From contig NC_052507.1 in NCBI RefSeq assembly GCF_014356525.2, positions 49,763,952 to 49,827,951 of the forward strand: a stretch of DNA of 64,000 nucleotides. The letters are read 5' to 3'. Positions 1 through 10,190 of this stretch are shown one piece after another. A program made the position numbers and the translations under genes. Source of the DNA: Nilaparvata lugens (taxonomy: Eukaryota; Arthropoda; Insecta; Hemiptera; Delphacidae). Every line of letters starts with the position of its first letter. The first letter of the stretch is position 1. Below the pieces are notes generated by a model. That model did no database searches and had not been told where the DNA came from. It saw nothing but the letters and a program-made list of their open reading frames with translations.

Positions 1-9
1 GTAAATGTC

Positions 10-361
10 TTATGAAGAAACATCCATGGCCAGCGGTTCATCATCTTCTGAATCAGTGGAGAAGTTGTGTACTTGTCCATCAGCTTCTTGGTTAGTTACC
101 CTTCTCGCAAAAAACTCCTCATAAAACTGTCGTCTCTTGTTTCAAATAAGGATAGAGGTCTTTGACATCTTTGATTTTTCCTATTTTAAGTGGAACTGCT
201 GGTGCAATAGACAAAGAAAGTTCTTCAGGGAGCTGCATCAAATATTTGAAAGGTTCATACACTCGAGAGTATGATTTAGACACAGCAAGTGTACCACAAG
301 GTTTGTATTTGATAATACAATACTGCTGTGCTGAATTGCAACGCTTTTGATATGTAATATT
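10..361 (-). pseudogene. terminal exon remnant of an unidentified gene, one frameshift
   Basis: Read on the minus strand, a good 3' splice site (pyrimidine-rich tract ending in TTAG at 362-366) is followed by an open frame from 361 to about position 130. A one-base shift then moves into a second frame that runs to a TAA at 10-12. The two segments together would give about 115 residues, with an aromatic and charged stretch near the shift (DLYPYL, then RQFYEEF) and an acidic tail ending in MDVSS. The pattern of conserved residues around FYEEF vaguely resembles the C-terminus of transposase-derived proteins in insects, but I do not recognise the family. The upstream exons are not visible in the window. 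It could be a decayed transposon gene or a host gene with an assembly error. Confidence 0.4.
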
Positions 362-744
362 CTAAGTTATAGTGAATAAAACCACAAAAGTAAGGGAAAT
401 TAGCTGTTCTCTGCAAGAAGGGCTCAAACATGGGTTTGCTATAATAGTTATACCAACTTCAAGAAAAAATATATTTGAATGAAATCTTCACATTTATTTA
501 TAGAAGAAATGATGGAGATTCCATTTCCGAGTTCTCCCCAATAAGGGCTTATAGGCCTATAGGCCCTTATTGCACCTACCGCCTCAATTATGTTTGACGC
601 ATCACCACGTCTGAACTACTGGACTAATTAACTTGAAATTTCGCTTATAGGCTAAATTCTTAATTAACCAAGGATGGTTATAGGCCTATTTTAAGTTCTT
701 TAAAATTTCATTACGTCAAGTTTTCAGATTATCAAGTTTTAAAA

Positions 745-777
745 TAGATCCTTGCGAAGCACGGGTTCCTGCTAGTA
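745..777 (-). repeat. end of a dispersed repeat (CCCGTGCTTCGC type)
   Basis: The minus strand reads CTAGCAGGAACCCGTGCTTC here. The same terminus with substitutions occurs on the plus strand at 45584-45616. Two copies 45 kb apart in opposite orientation, with otherwise unrelated flanks, indicate a dispersed transposable element end. Confidence 0.5.
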
Positions 778-895
778 AGCTATAAGCTACCTGAATTGCG
801 AATATTGTTCCAGGGAGGGATTGCAGAAACTACAAAACGGAATTAGTCAAGGGCTTCCGGCGAGTGATCAGTTCTATAGATGTGTAGTCCATCTG

Positions 896-952
896 ACATG
901 GGTCAATGTAATTTTCGTATTGTTATTTAGGACGTTGACTGATTTATTCTTT
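896..952 (+). repeat. 57-bp dispersed direct repeat, copy 1
   Basis: The segment starting ACATGGGTCAATGTAATTTT is repeated almost without change at 3899-3955. The flanks differ on both sides. The second copy directly abuts a GC-rich hairpin element. Confidence 0.7.
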
Positions 953-1349
953 TCCTACAGTTACGTTGAAAAGTGGCCATTGCTGCACTGATTACAGAAC
1001 GCAAAGAATCACTTTTCCGCTCTAGTGCGGGAATAGTATATTTCGCACCTAGGGCCGAAAATGAGACTTTTCTGGCTCGAAATAGGTTTTCAAGTCCGAG
1101 GCCGTAGGCCGAGGACTAGAAAAGATTGAGAGCCAGAAACACATTTTTGCCCATGGTGAGAACGTTATTTTTCGCCACACAGAAAAATAAACAATATAAA
1201 TATGAGAATAATTTATTGTTTATTAGGCACTTCCGAAAGCAAAGGAAGGTCATAGCTCTAGCAAATCTGAGGTAATCTGAATATCAGGAGATTGTCGAAG
1301 TATTTTTATTTTTTAATCTGATTTGTCTAAATAACCTAAAAGATTATGT

Positions 1350-2515
1350 TCAATTATGTAAGGTTGAGTTTATACTTTTTATTCTTCCAATTGACAATAA
1401 GATGATTTTATTATAAATGTTTTGATTCTTGAATAATAAACACAAATAATGAAACATTTTTGATCAGCTGTTTTAGCACTGAAATTTGGCCAATCTGAAT
1501 GTCAACGTCAACAATGCTTGTTGTCATTGACTTCGGAAGTTTAGGTTAGAAGTTCTATCCTACTCTGAAAATCGAATTTGAATAATTTATAATATATAAA
1601 TCTATTCATCCAAATAAAATGATATTATCTTATTGCAGAATACTTATTCAACTCTAGAAGCATAAACTGATTCCATTTCATGAACCATTTTGTAAACACG
1701 CCGTAAAACTTTTACCGGCCTGGTCAGAAAACAGTCATTTTCGGCCTCCATATGACGCACGAAAACCAGCTCATTACATCCAAGTGGGGCGAAAAAATCT
1801 TTTGCGCCCCACTTGGAGTAATGAGCTGGTTTACGTGCGTCATATGGAGGCCGAAAGTGATTGTTTTCTGACCAGGCCGGTAAAATTTTTACGGCCCTAG
1901 GGCTGTAAAATAACCTTGAAGTCAGCTGATTCTGATTTGATGTGAACGTGTTTACAAAATAGTTTATGAAACGGAATCAGTTTATCTTCTAGAATTGAAT
2001 AAAGTTTTTGCAATAAGATACTATCATTTTATTTGGATGAATGAAATACAAATAATGAGATATTATAAACTATTCAAATTCAATTTTCAGAGTATAATAG
2101 AATCTAACCTCAAACCTCCTAGTACAGCGTTTATCATGGAACATGGTGGATAAACGGAATCATTTTGCTTTTAGAATTCAATAAAGTATTCTGTAATAAT
2201 ATACTATCATTTTATTTGGATGAATGAAATACAAATAATGAGATATTATAAACTATTCAAATAATTCTATTTTCAGAGTAGGATAGAACTTCTAACCTAA
2301 ACTTCCATTGACATTCAGATTGGCCAAATTTCAAGTGTGCTAAAACAGCTGATCAAAAACTTCCATTGACATTCAGATTGGCCAAATTTCAAGTGTGCTA
2401 AAACAGCTGATCAAAAACTTTCATTCTTTGTGTTTATCATTCAATAATCAAAACATTTATAATAATATCATCTTATTGTCATTTGGAAGAATAAAAAGTA
2501 TAAACTCAAGCTATT
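1350..2515. repeat. large foldback (inverted repeat) element
   Basis: Sequence left of about 1798 is the reverse complement of sequence to its right. Close to the centre the arms pair almost perfectly (CATATGACGCAC against GTGCGTCATATG, and GGGGCGAAAA against TTTTGCGCCCC) with practically no spacer. The outer parts (1365-1560 against 2285-2513) pair with more mismatches. The right arm is longer because two pieces are duplicated: about 1975-2085 recurs at 2155-2275, and about 2300-2357 recurs immediately at 2358-2417. No coding potential is seen. It fits a foldback or long-TIR MITE. Target duplications could not be fixed because the outer ends decay gradually. Confidence 0.75.
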
Positions 2516-2649
2516 ACAACATTTTCAGACAAATGATTTGATAGATTTTCATGAGATTTGGTAGGAATAATTTTAATTACGCGACAACATAATATGTGTA
2601 AGTTAATTTTGAAATGTTGTACTCCATTTATTATACTGAAATGTATCTA

Positions 2650-3075
2650 AATGATCCGGCAAAAACGCCGGACGGCAGCTTCGCCGGCTGTCGTGTGTTC
2701 TGAATGCTAATTGCCGCCGGGTCCGGCGAAAACGCCGGACGGCGATTTCGCCGGATCGTGTGTCCCTGCACTAAGTGCCGGTTTTGCACTTAGTGCAGGG
2801 ACACACGATCCGGCGAAATCGCCGTCCGGCGTTTTCGCCGGACGAAGCTTCACCGTCCGGTTGCAAGAAGTACACAGGAAGGCATGGGGCAGAACACACG
2901 ACTCCGGCGACGCCGGCGACGGCGAAAACCCCGGTCCGGCAAGAAATAGATCCGGCGATATCGCCGGGTATTCTCTACTTCGCCGTCCGGTTTTGCCGCC
3001 GGAAAGCAGTAGCAGGGCATTGTACTATATGTGCAGGGACACACGATCCGGCGAAAACGCTGGACGGCGCTGTCC
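2650..3075. repeat. GC-rich hairpin mosaic, copy 1
   Basis: A CpG-rich island in AT-rich surroundings, built from short perfect hairpins of the form TCCGGCG-AAAA-CGCCGGA, CGGCGA-TT-TCGCCG and CCGGCGATATCGCCGG. Around 2783 it is a longer inverted repeat: 2727-2782 pairs with 2784-2842 (CCTGCACTAAGTGC against GCACTTAGTGCAGG). Apparent reading frames in several directions are a by-product of the GC content. It is probably a non-autonomous transposable element or a cluster of them, as a related copy occurs at 3768-3898. Confidence 0.7.
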
Positions 3076-3194
3076 CCACCCATGCCACTTCTTTATTTAT
3101 TAACATTTGTAACGTTACAAATGGGTAGGGTAGGGTTACAAGGGTAGGTACAAGGGTAGGGTTGTAAGTAGGGATGGGTATCGATACATCGATG

Positions 3195-3765
3195 TTCAGG
3201 TATAGCAATCTATCTCATATTCTAGGTACACCTGACAACAATTCTCCTTGTATTATGAAAAAGACCTAATTTCAGCTTCAAGCATCATCACCAACTACAT
3301 TGTCCTCACATTGATATTTTGCACAACGACATAAGTTCTTGAGATTATGTTCTATTAGAATTACCAGTAAGATACACTTCATTTCAGTATTTCCTAGTGG
3401 AGAGGCGCGCTTAAGGACACCTCAAGGATCAAAATTTCAAACACATAACTTTCGACACATTGCTCAGATTTCATCGTACTACACATCATCCTTCTCGGTT
3501 CGTCACGACGGTTCAAAATCATGCCTAATAAGTCAAATTCGGTCGAAAAATGGAAAATTTATTGTTGGATGTATGGTACTTAAGCCCATATTCCAATACA
3601 CAGAAAATGACCAATTTCTATATTCAAAGTTGCATGTCTTGTGAAATACTTCTGATAAAATTTCAAAATCTAGTGAGAATGTGAAAATATATTGTCCCCC
3701 TCCAATAAATAATACTTTCGATTCCAAAACAATTTGGAAGTTAAGATTTTAAAAATGGTGATTTC
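3195..3765 (+). repeat. dispersed repeat related to the 35-36 kb foldback
   Basis: From about ACACCTGACAACAAT through GTGGAGAGGCGCGC, AAGGACACCTCAAG and CATATTCCAATACACA, this stretch aligns with 35090-35905 in the same orientation and with 36200-36535 in reverse orientation. It is a third, diverged copy of the repeat arm. No gene is visible. Confidence 0.65.
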
Positions 3766-3767
3766 CG

Positions 3768-3898
3768 GAAAAAACGCCAGACGGCAGCTTCGCCGTCTGT
3801 AGTGTGTTCTGAATGCTAATTGCCGCCGGGTCCGGCGAAAACGCCGGACGGCGATGTCGCCGGACGGCGATGTCGCCGGATCGTGTGTCCCTGCACTA
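3768..3898. repeat. GC-rich hairpin mosaic, copy 2
   Basis: Repeats the left part of the 2650-3075 island, including TCCGGCGAAAACGCCGGA and a tandemly doubled GGACGGCGATGTCGCC, and ends with the same GTGTGTCCCTGCACTA terminus. It lies directly next to the second copy of the 57-bp repeat at 3899. Confidence 0.7.
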
Positions 3899-3955
3899 AC
3901 ATGGGTCAATGTAATTTTCGTATTGTTATTTAGGACGTTGACTGATTTATTCTTT
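3899..3955 (+). repeat. 57-bp dispersed direct repeat, copy 2
   Basis: Near-identical to 896-952. The shared sequence begins exactly where the GC-rich element ends, so the junction may mark an insertion or a recombination point. Confidence 0.7.
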
Positions 3956-3956
3956 A

Positions 3957-4083
3957 GCGCTCTTTTACTCTTCTCTCTTTCACTCATTCTCTTACACAAT
4001 CTCTCTCACTCTCTCTCTCTCATTCACACCCTCTCCCTCACTCCCTCTCTCTCATTCTTTCTCTCTCACACACACACACAAAT
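3957..4083 (+). repeat. (CT)n/(CA)n simple-repeat tract
   Basis: Imperfect CT dinucleotide runs that end in a short CA run. The reading frame across it consists almost only of Ser, Leu and His and is not a gene. Confidence 0.85.
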
Positions 4084-4130
4084 TAATACACCAATGCTTA
4101 GGCACACACTTTACGCACTAAACGTGCTTT

Positions 4131-4192
4131 AGGGTTGAGTGGCAGAGAGGAATATAAGTCCTAACTCCGCCCTAATAAAGGCAATTATCCAA
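4131..4192 (+). repeat. retroposon 3'-end-like repeat, copy 1
   Basis: Shares AGGGTTG, GGCAGAGAGGA, GTCCTAA and TCCGCCCTAATAAAGGCA with 14191-14252. A conserved block ending in AATAAAGGCA followed by variable AT-rich sequence is what the 3' end of a LINE or SINE would look like. The source element is not identified. Confidence 0.45.
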
Positions 4193-4263
4193 TAAATCAA
4201 TATCTCATTTCATTCATAGATTCATAATTACCTCTCTTCTTTTTCATTTAAAGTCTGATCACA

Positions 4264-4638
4264 ATGTTTTGTAATAGGACAGTAGGAATTCTTTATGAAG
4301 AAACGACTGAAGAAACAGAAACAAACCAACTTGAAAATCAGAATGAGTTAGTTGAATCATTGAAGGAGTACAGGTTTGTGGTGAAATCGTTCGACCCAAA
4401 CACACCTTTCGAGATGTGTACCGCAGAGTTTGTCGATCAGCAAGCTACTCACCTGCTGACAGATTTGAACGAGCAAGAGGAATTAACTGTTGGTAATGGG
4501 CGAAATGTCTGTTTGTTTTGCACAAAATATGAAGCCAGCAGGTTGAGTATACCCTGCAGTCATTGGGTGGGGTGCTATCACTGCATTTGTGATTGGGTGA
4601 GAAAGAGGCAGTATTTACAGATGACAAATGGAGATTGA
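4264..4638 (+). CDS. hypothetical protein with RING-like cysteine pattern (possibly one exon)
   Basis: An open frame of 124 codons, preceded by a pyrimidine-rich stretch and AAAG shortly before the ATG, which could be a 3' splice site or chance. Residues 11-35 are rich in Glu, Thr and Asn. The C-terminal part has Cys83-x2-Cys86, Cys98-x-His100, then Cys104-x2-Cys107, the spacing of the first six ligands of a RING finger. In RING proteins this fold recruits E2 enzymes for ubiquitin transfer. The final Cys-Pro-x-Cys pair is absent before the stop, so either a further exon supplies it, the domain is truncated, or the likeness is accidental. A MITE lies 130 bases downstream. Function and family are unknown. 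Confidence 0.4.
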   Translation: MFCNRTVGILYEETTEETETNQLENQNELVESLKEYRFVVKSFDPNTPFEMCTAEFVDQQATHLLTDLNEQEELTVGNGRNVCLFCTKYEASRLSIPCSHWVGCYHCICDWVRKRQYLQMTNGD

Positions 4639-4770
4639 TCGATAAGTACTGAGTATGAGCACGGAATGAATATACCATATTGTAAGTTCTTCTATTGTTC
4701 TACCATACTGTAAGTGCTTCACTATTGTAAGTTCGAAACACATTCCAGTGTGAGAGCTTGTAGGCTATTA

Positions 4771-4935
4771 AGGTGCGTACAGATATACGCGCCGCGAACA
4801 TGAGCAATTCACTTTTAATCAGCTGACTATATCTGTATTTTTACAGAAACGGTAAGATAAAGATATAAACAGCTTGGCATCAGCTGATTAAAAGTGAATT
4901 GCTCATGTTCGCGGCGCGTAAATCTGTACGCACCT
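4771..4935. mobile_element. PIF/Harbinger-type MITE, 165 bp
   Basis: Terminal inverted repeats of roughly 58 bp begin AGGTGCGTACAGAT and end with the complementary ATCTGTACGCACCT-like sequence. They include GCGCCGCGAACATGAGC on the left and its complement on the right. Both ends are flanked by TTA (4768-4770 and 4936-4938). A 3-bp TTA or TAA duplication is the known signature of PIF/Harbinger elements. No coding capacity. One arm differs slightly in the first 20 bases, so this is an aging copy. Confidence 0.85.
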
Positions 4936-4938
4936 TTA

Positions 4939-5559
4939 GATGCAAATTGTCAATTGATTGTTTCGAAATTGGTGTTTGGAGAGATATTTCTACATTATAT
5001 TCTCAGCACCAGAAAGTCACATCTGCCTAGTTCATTCAATAATGAATGGAAATTCATCAGAAATGAAGATTGTTTAGAATATTGTAATCTATCAGAATAT
5101 TTTTGTTTGCTAGTTGGAATCAATTTTAGAAGCTTTTGGAGTTGAAAATTCGAGTTTAGCAGCCTATGACACATTCAGATCATGTAAGCAGAACATTATC
5201 ATACTATTCTATTGGAGTAGGCGAATAAATTGTGATAAAAATCTTATCAACTACATTAATTTGGAGATAATCCAGAAACTTTTGCAAAGTCTTCGTCCTC
5301 AATATTTTTATACATATTACTTTTGAACTGCCTTGGAGGCCTATGAAGAATCAGTTAACACGCGATGTGAAAAAATGGTTGGTTAAAATTCTCAAACTAG
5401 GGGGCCCCCTCCTTGTTATAATTATTAATAATTATTTATAATTTATCATGTATAATGTACCTATGTCTCCTGCAAATATGAAGAGTACTTTGTCTTCATT
5501 ATCCCAGCATGTATCTGTTTGTAAAACACCTATGTATAAACCAATCACATCAGGACTTA
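4939..5559. other. no gene recognised
   Basis: Contains short open frames on the plus strand (up to about 80 codons, 4894-5326) without recognisable motifs, which partly overlap the MITE. I do not consider them genes. Confidence 0.55.
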
Positions 5560-5910
5560 AAAAGAGCCCAGTTTGGCGGCGTGCAACTTTGTCGTTGCAT
5601 GCACCGCCAAACTGGCACTCTAAGGAATGCAGCCCAGTTTGACGGCATGCAACTTTGTCGTCTGGTGACAAAATCTTAGGAGTGCCAGTTTGTCGTTGCA
5701 TGCACCACCAAACTAGCACTCTAAGGAATGCAGACCAGTTTGACGGTGTGCAACTTTGTCGTTTAGTGACAAAGTCTCAGGAGTGCCAGTTTGTCGTTGC
5801 ATGCACCGCCAAACTGGCACTCTAAGGAATGCAGCCCAGTTTGACGGCGAGCAACTTTGTCGGTAGCCCACTTTGTCGTCAGCCTAGTTTGTCGTCAGCC
5901 CAGTTTGTGA
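5560..5910 (+). repeat. tandem repeat, about 100-bp unit
   Basis: The motif GCATGCACCGCCAAACTGGC recurs at 5597, 5699 and 5799 with small changes, giving units of about 100-102 bp. Each holds CCAGTTTGACGG, GCAACTTTGTCG and AGTGCCAGTTTGTCG, so the unit has internal inverted symmetry of CAGTTTGACGG-like words. It decays at the right end into short GTCGTCAGCC repeats. No gene. Confidence 0.75.
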
Positions 5911-6170
5911 TCGTCCCTTCATAGCGGTGACAGAGGTGTAGTGCGGATTGCATACACCTCCTTTACGTTCATTATGTGAAATCTTAGAGAAAACCACTAA
6001 CACTATTGTTTCTCAATCTTAAAACCCTATTCAATTCCATTTCATACTCACAATTATAACAATTTCGTTAAATTTTGCATAATTCGGTGGAAATCCTCCT
6101 TTCCCTTTTTTACAAAGAAAGATTACATGACTAGGTGAATGGGTAAGCTTATGGGATTAGTGTTGTATAG

Positions 6171-6838
6171 TATACTGGGTGGGTGAAACGTCTGAGAACA
6201 GCTTAATATCTCATACACAAAGGTAATTCGATGGTGGGTGTGATTGGGGATCCTACTCGAATTGAAAATACATACCACTTTACTATGACTTTAAAAATAT
6301 GGTCCACCATCTTGGATCCGCCATATTGAATGCAACTTTATTTTTTTAAATAGGAAGGTGGTCATGCGATAATGATCTGAAATGGTGGACCATATTTTTG
6401 AAGTCATAGTAAAGTAGTATTTTTAATTTGAGTAGGATCCTCGATCACACCCACCATCAAATTAACTTTGTGTATGAGATATTAAGCCATTCTCAGACTT
6501 TTTTCTCTTCTTTCTGCTTTGAATAGTATTGATTAATAATGTGAATATATCTTCTAAACGTTCTAAGATATCGACATTCGATATAATATCGAATAGCGAC
6601 TTTCGCTATTATTTTTCTCTTGAAATTTCGTATCGAAATCATGTATCGCATGACCACCTTCCTATTGAAAAAAAAGTTGCATTCAGTATGGCGGATCCAA
6701 GATGGCGGACCAGATTTTTGAAGTCATAGTTGAGTAGTATTTTCAATTTGAGTAGGAACCTCAATCACACCTACCGTTAAATAACCTTTTTGTATGAGAT
6801 ATTAAGCCGTTCTCGGACTTTTCACCCACTCTGTATGA
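6171..6838. mobile_element. non-autonomous TIR element, copy 1
   Basis: The left end (ACTGGGTGGGTGAAACGTCT) and the right end (AGACTTTTCACCCACTCTGT on the near arm, GGACTTTTCACCCACTCTGT at the terminus) are inverted copies. The inverted similarity extends inward for over 200 bases through GTGGGTGTGATTG, TTACTATGACTTT, TCTTGGATCCGCCAT and AGGAAGGTGGTCATGCGAT. A nested third copy of the arm makes the element a partial internal duplication. The same element occurs at 15113-15992. No transposase frame is present. Confidence 0.75.
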
Positions 6839-9800
6839 ATAAATGTGTCTATGTGTCTATAAATGTCAGATTAGACTACTGCACGCTCCTTGAATATATT
6901 AATTCAATTATCATCTCAATCTTGTCATGAAATCTCAATGTTTGGAATATTGTCTCAATGTTTATTGTGATTCAAGTTGAAATACTATTCAAGATAGGGA
7001 AGGTATTGTTCAGGACTTTCTAAACCATCTTCAAGCTATGAACTTCAAACTCCAAAACAATATTTTCGTCTTCCCGTTTATAATATAAGTTAATTTATTA
7101 TTGAATCTGTATTCTCTGTTTGCACTTCTGAGAGTTCACAATGATCTTTCTTGGACTGGAACTAATGAACGCACCAGACTAGAACTGAATGACGCACTAG
7201 TCTATAATATAAAGTCAACAATGTATCAATCAATTTTGATTCCCACTCGGTAATGTGGTTTATATCTGTTACGTAACTATTACGAGATCCAATTCAAACA
7301 TTCAGTATTATTAGCATAGGAAGCGTCGGTGTTATGTTGACAGTTCAAAGTGAATATTACTGTAGCAGTTGGTGTACAGTAGATGGATTGTTGACAGTTG
7401 CAATGGTTCTTCTTGATGAATAAGGTCCAACAATATGTTGAACAGACCATTAACGCAATATGGCTCCATGAGACTATCGTTTGAATTATGTATCTTGAAC
7501 ATCATTACACGTTATCCACATTATTCAGAGCACTGTGGATCTGAGAATATTATTTATTGCACCTGTACGTCATGATGACATTATTACTATTGACTTTTAA
7601 GGGGTCAGTACTTAAGGTAACATTTGCAGCATCTACATTGACATATAATGGTTCCATGTGTATCAACATGCACGATTTCTATTTATAATATCTCTGTTTT
7701 ATTAACTATTACTTCTGCGCTCATTCTTTTAGAATTTAATTCATTGAAAAAACAACTCAGAACGAGTTTCCTGGGTATAACTGCATTTATTGAGTGAATT
7801 CATAGAGCTTGAATTCTTTTTTTTTATTTCGAAACTATTACTGAGATTTTTTTGCATTCCATATGAGTAAAACATAATAAATTATAATGATCAAGAGTTA
7901 GATTTTGGAAAATTCCTGCTTCGAATGTATATAGTTCTCATAATGTGTGTAATGCGCTCCTTTAGTTTCTCGCATGATATTACATTCATCTTCATATTGG
8001 ATTACATTTCTTGTTATGAGTAGATTACAATAATATGAAATGTTTCATATATTATATTAATAACAAAATTTCAGTGGTCACCTATCACTGGGTGTCATAT
8101 CTCAGTTAATATTGGTCCAATCTTAAAAAATCTGATACCAATCTATAGCCACTTAAATTTACTAAAAAAAAATTATCCTTGTAAAGTTTTTGTAGAAACA
8201 ACGGTTTCTGAATTATTCACGAAACATAATTTAAAATGGCCGCCATCTTGTTTTATGAATTTAAAAATGATCATAATTTTTTTCTAGCTTTGTCTAGTTG
8301 TTATAAATGATCCTGCAAAGTTTTAATTTCGTATGTTCAACCATTATTAAAAAAAATAGTAAGTGAAAAAAGCAAAATGGCCGTTGTGTGAGTAACTGAA
8401 GTCTTCCAGACAATTCAAATATGATATTCAGATATGTTTTTTACCCAGGAACAATGCCCTAGAGTGTTGGTAGGCAGTTCGTAAACACCCTGTATATTCT
8501 ATCTCAATCAAGAAATAAATTCTCATATAATAACTAACAATATAGATTCAATGAACTGTCTTTTCCCTTCAGGGCTATTTTTAATATAAATAGAGAATAT
8601 AAATCTGAGTACCCTTTCAAATTATTTTGTCACTGAATAAAAAATAATATTGTGACAACATAATTTAAAAGGGTACTCAGATTTATTATTTTCTATTTAT
8701 AATTGAATTCAATTAGTTTTGCACAGCATAAACTGAAGATATTGATTGATATTAAGATCAATAAACTGAATTCATGCACTGCATAAATTTGTTGATCGAT
8801 ATGACGATGGAGTGCGAATTTAATTAAGATAATTATTCATTGTGGTGAATCGGTGGAGTTTGAAGACATAACCGCCCTTCCTAGAATATGTCATTAACAT
8901 TGAAATTTCTTTTTCAATGGATACATTGGAAGAAGATTTGGAAAATTTCACGAATTAAGAGTGGAAATCAATTAAAAATAAAGGATGGAAATCAGTATGA
9001 GTGCTAGCTAGCAAAGGAGACACGAGTGTAAAATTGCATTTTTTTCTATTGTTGGGGTTTATAATCTTGAAATCCCAATTTAGAAATATCCACTACTACT
9101 TTGGCCTATTTTTATTGAATAAATTTAAATTAGTTCCATATTTGTATATTTTGAAAGGTTCATTGTATTTTGTAATTGCTCCGAATAACTCAATCAATAA
9201 ATAGGCCTAAGTTACACATGTGGTGGTGATGGATTATGCAGGAAAATTTGGCAATATAATATATATTATTGATCAACTCACCGATATATAGTCCTCTTAA
9301 AACTGGTCGACACGATATGACAGCGACATATATGTGTTATCTCTCCTTCACATATAAAGCACGTTCAGTTCTCAGCACATCATCATATGGCACGATCCGA
9401 CACACACCCGACAAACGATAAGATTTTCTTCACCGCACTTCCGAGATGTGACGTCACACTCAATTGCCAAATTAAGGAAGGAAATGGGATAGGTGGTGAA
9501 TGGAATTTGATATTTTATTTCATTTCGAATTACTTTAATTTTCTAATAATTTGGAAAATATTATCATCTGTAGAATATTTTTGTTTTTGGCTGATCAATC
9601 TATCAGCTGTATGGAAGGAGCGCTCTCTGTTATCAGAAATAGGAGATAATGAACTCAGAGATTGGCACCTACTTTCGAAATTCTTTTGGTTTAGGCTGTT
9701 TCTATTTTTATTGGAAAATATGCCGTGACACTATGTTGATAAAAAGCGAGGACGAGACTTGGAAGTTATCTTGAAACGCTTAATAAGAAAGGTACTTTTA

Positions 9801-10190
9801 TTACATTCTCGTGAATTCATTACCGACGACCAACATGTATTTATTGGAAGGAGTTTGCGAAATGGACCGAGCTAGCACTAATGTCATCAATAAATTATTT
9901 ATTATATTTATGGGTGGGGAATATATGAGATCAGTGAAGGTGGTGACAGTGAATTGGATTCAGGATTCAACGTTGGGCCGAGTGAATGGTCGTTTTCTCA
10001 TTTGGTGATGTTGATCGTGTCAAAAGCAGATAGATCTTGGTGACTTGGTGCTAGGAGCAAGCGCTTGGAGGCGCGTCTCAATCTGCATATTTATGGCTTT
10101 TCAAACATCTCTGCCTGCTTCCTTATAGCCTACTATCCTTCCTTAGAATGCCTACTCCGTCCTTCGTTATCCTTTTCGCCTGTCACTGGC
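6839..10190. other. no gene recognised
   Basis: AT-rich. A repeat-like segment at about 8050-8500 contains AAAATGGCCGCCATCTTG and ends in GTTCGTAAACACCCTGTAT, which has the look of a TIR terminus. The frames at 9001-9204 and 9387-9728 have no recognisable domain. A hairpin at 8582-8703 is listed separately. Confidence 0.5.
8582..8703. repeat. inverted repeat, about 52-bp arms
   Basis: 8582-8633 (AATATAAATAGAGAATA...AAATCTGAGTACCC...TTGTCAC) pairs with 8651-8703 (GTGACAA...GGGTACTCAGATTT...TTCTATTTAT) around a 15-base AT loop. It is probably a small MITE. No clear target duplication can be assigned. Confidence 0.65.

Larger units (their letters stand above)
362..1349. other. no gene recognised
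   Basis: AT-rich sequence with no convincing reading frame. It holds two short dispersed repeats listed separately (745-777 and 896-952). Otherwise I see nothing that can be named. Confidence 0.6.

Noticed and set aside
2711..3128. Arg/Pro/Gly-rich frames in the GC mosaic
   Set aside because: The sequence is a hairpin repeat; frames result from GC richness.
5597..5910. CRISPR-like array
   Set aside because: Units of about 100 bp are continuous and lack unique spacers; the genome is eukaryotic.
9387..9728. 113-codon frame
   Set aside because: No domain; mostly hydrophobic and AT-driven.
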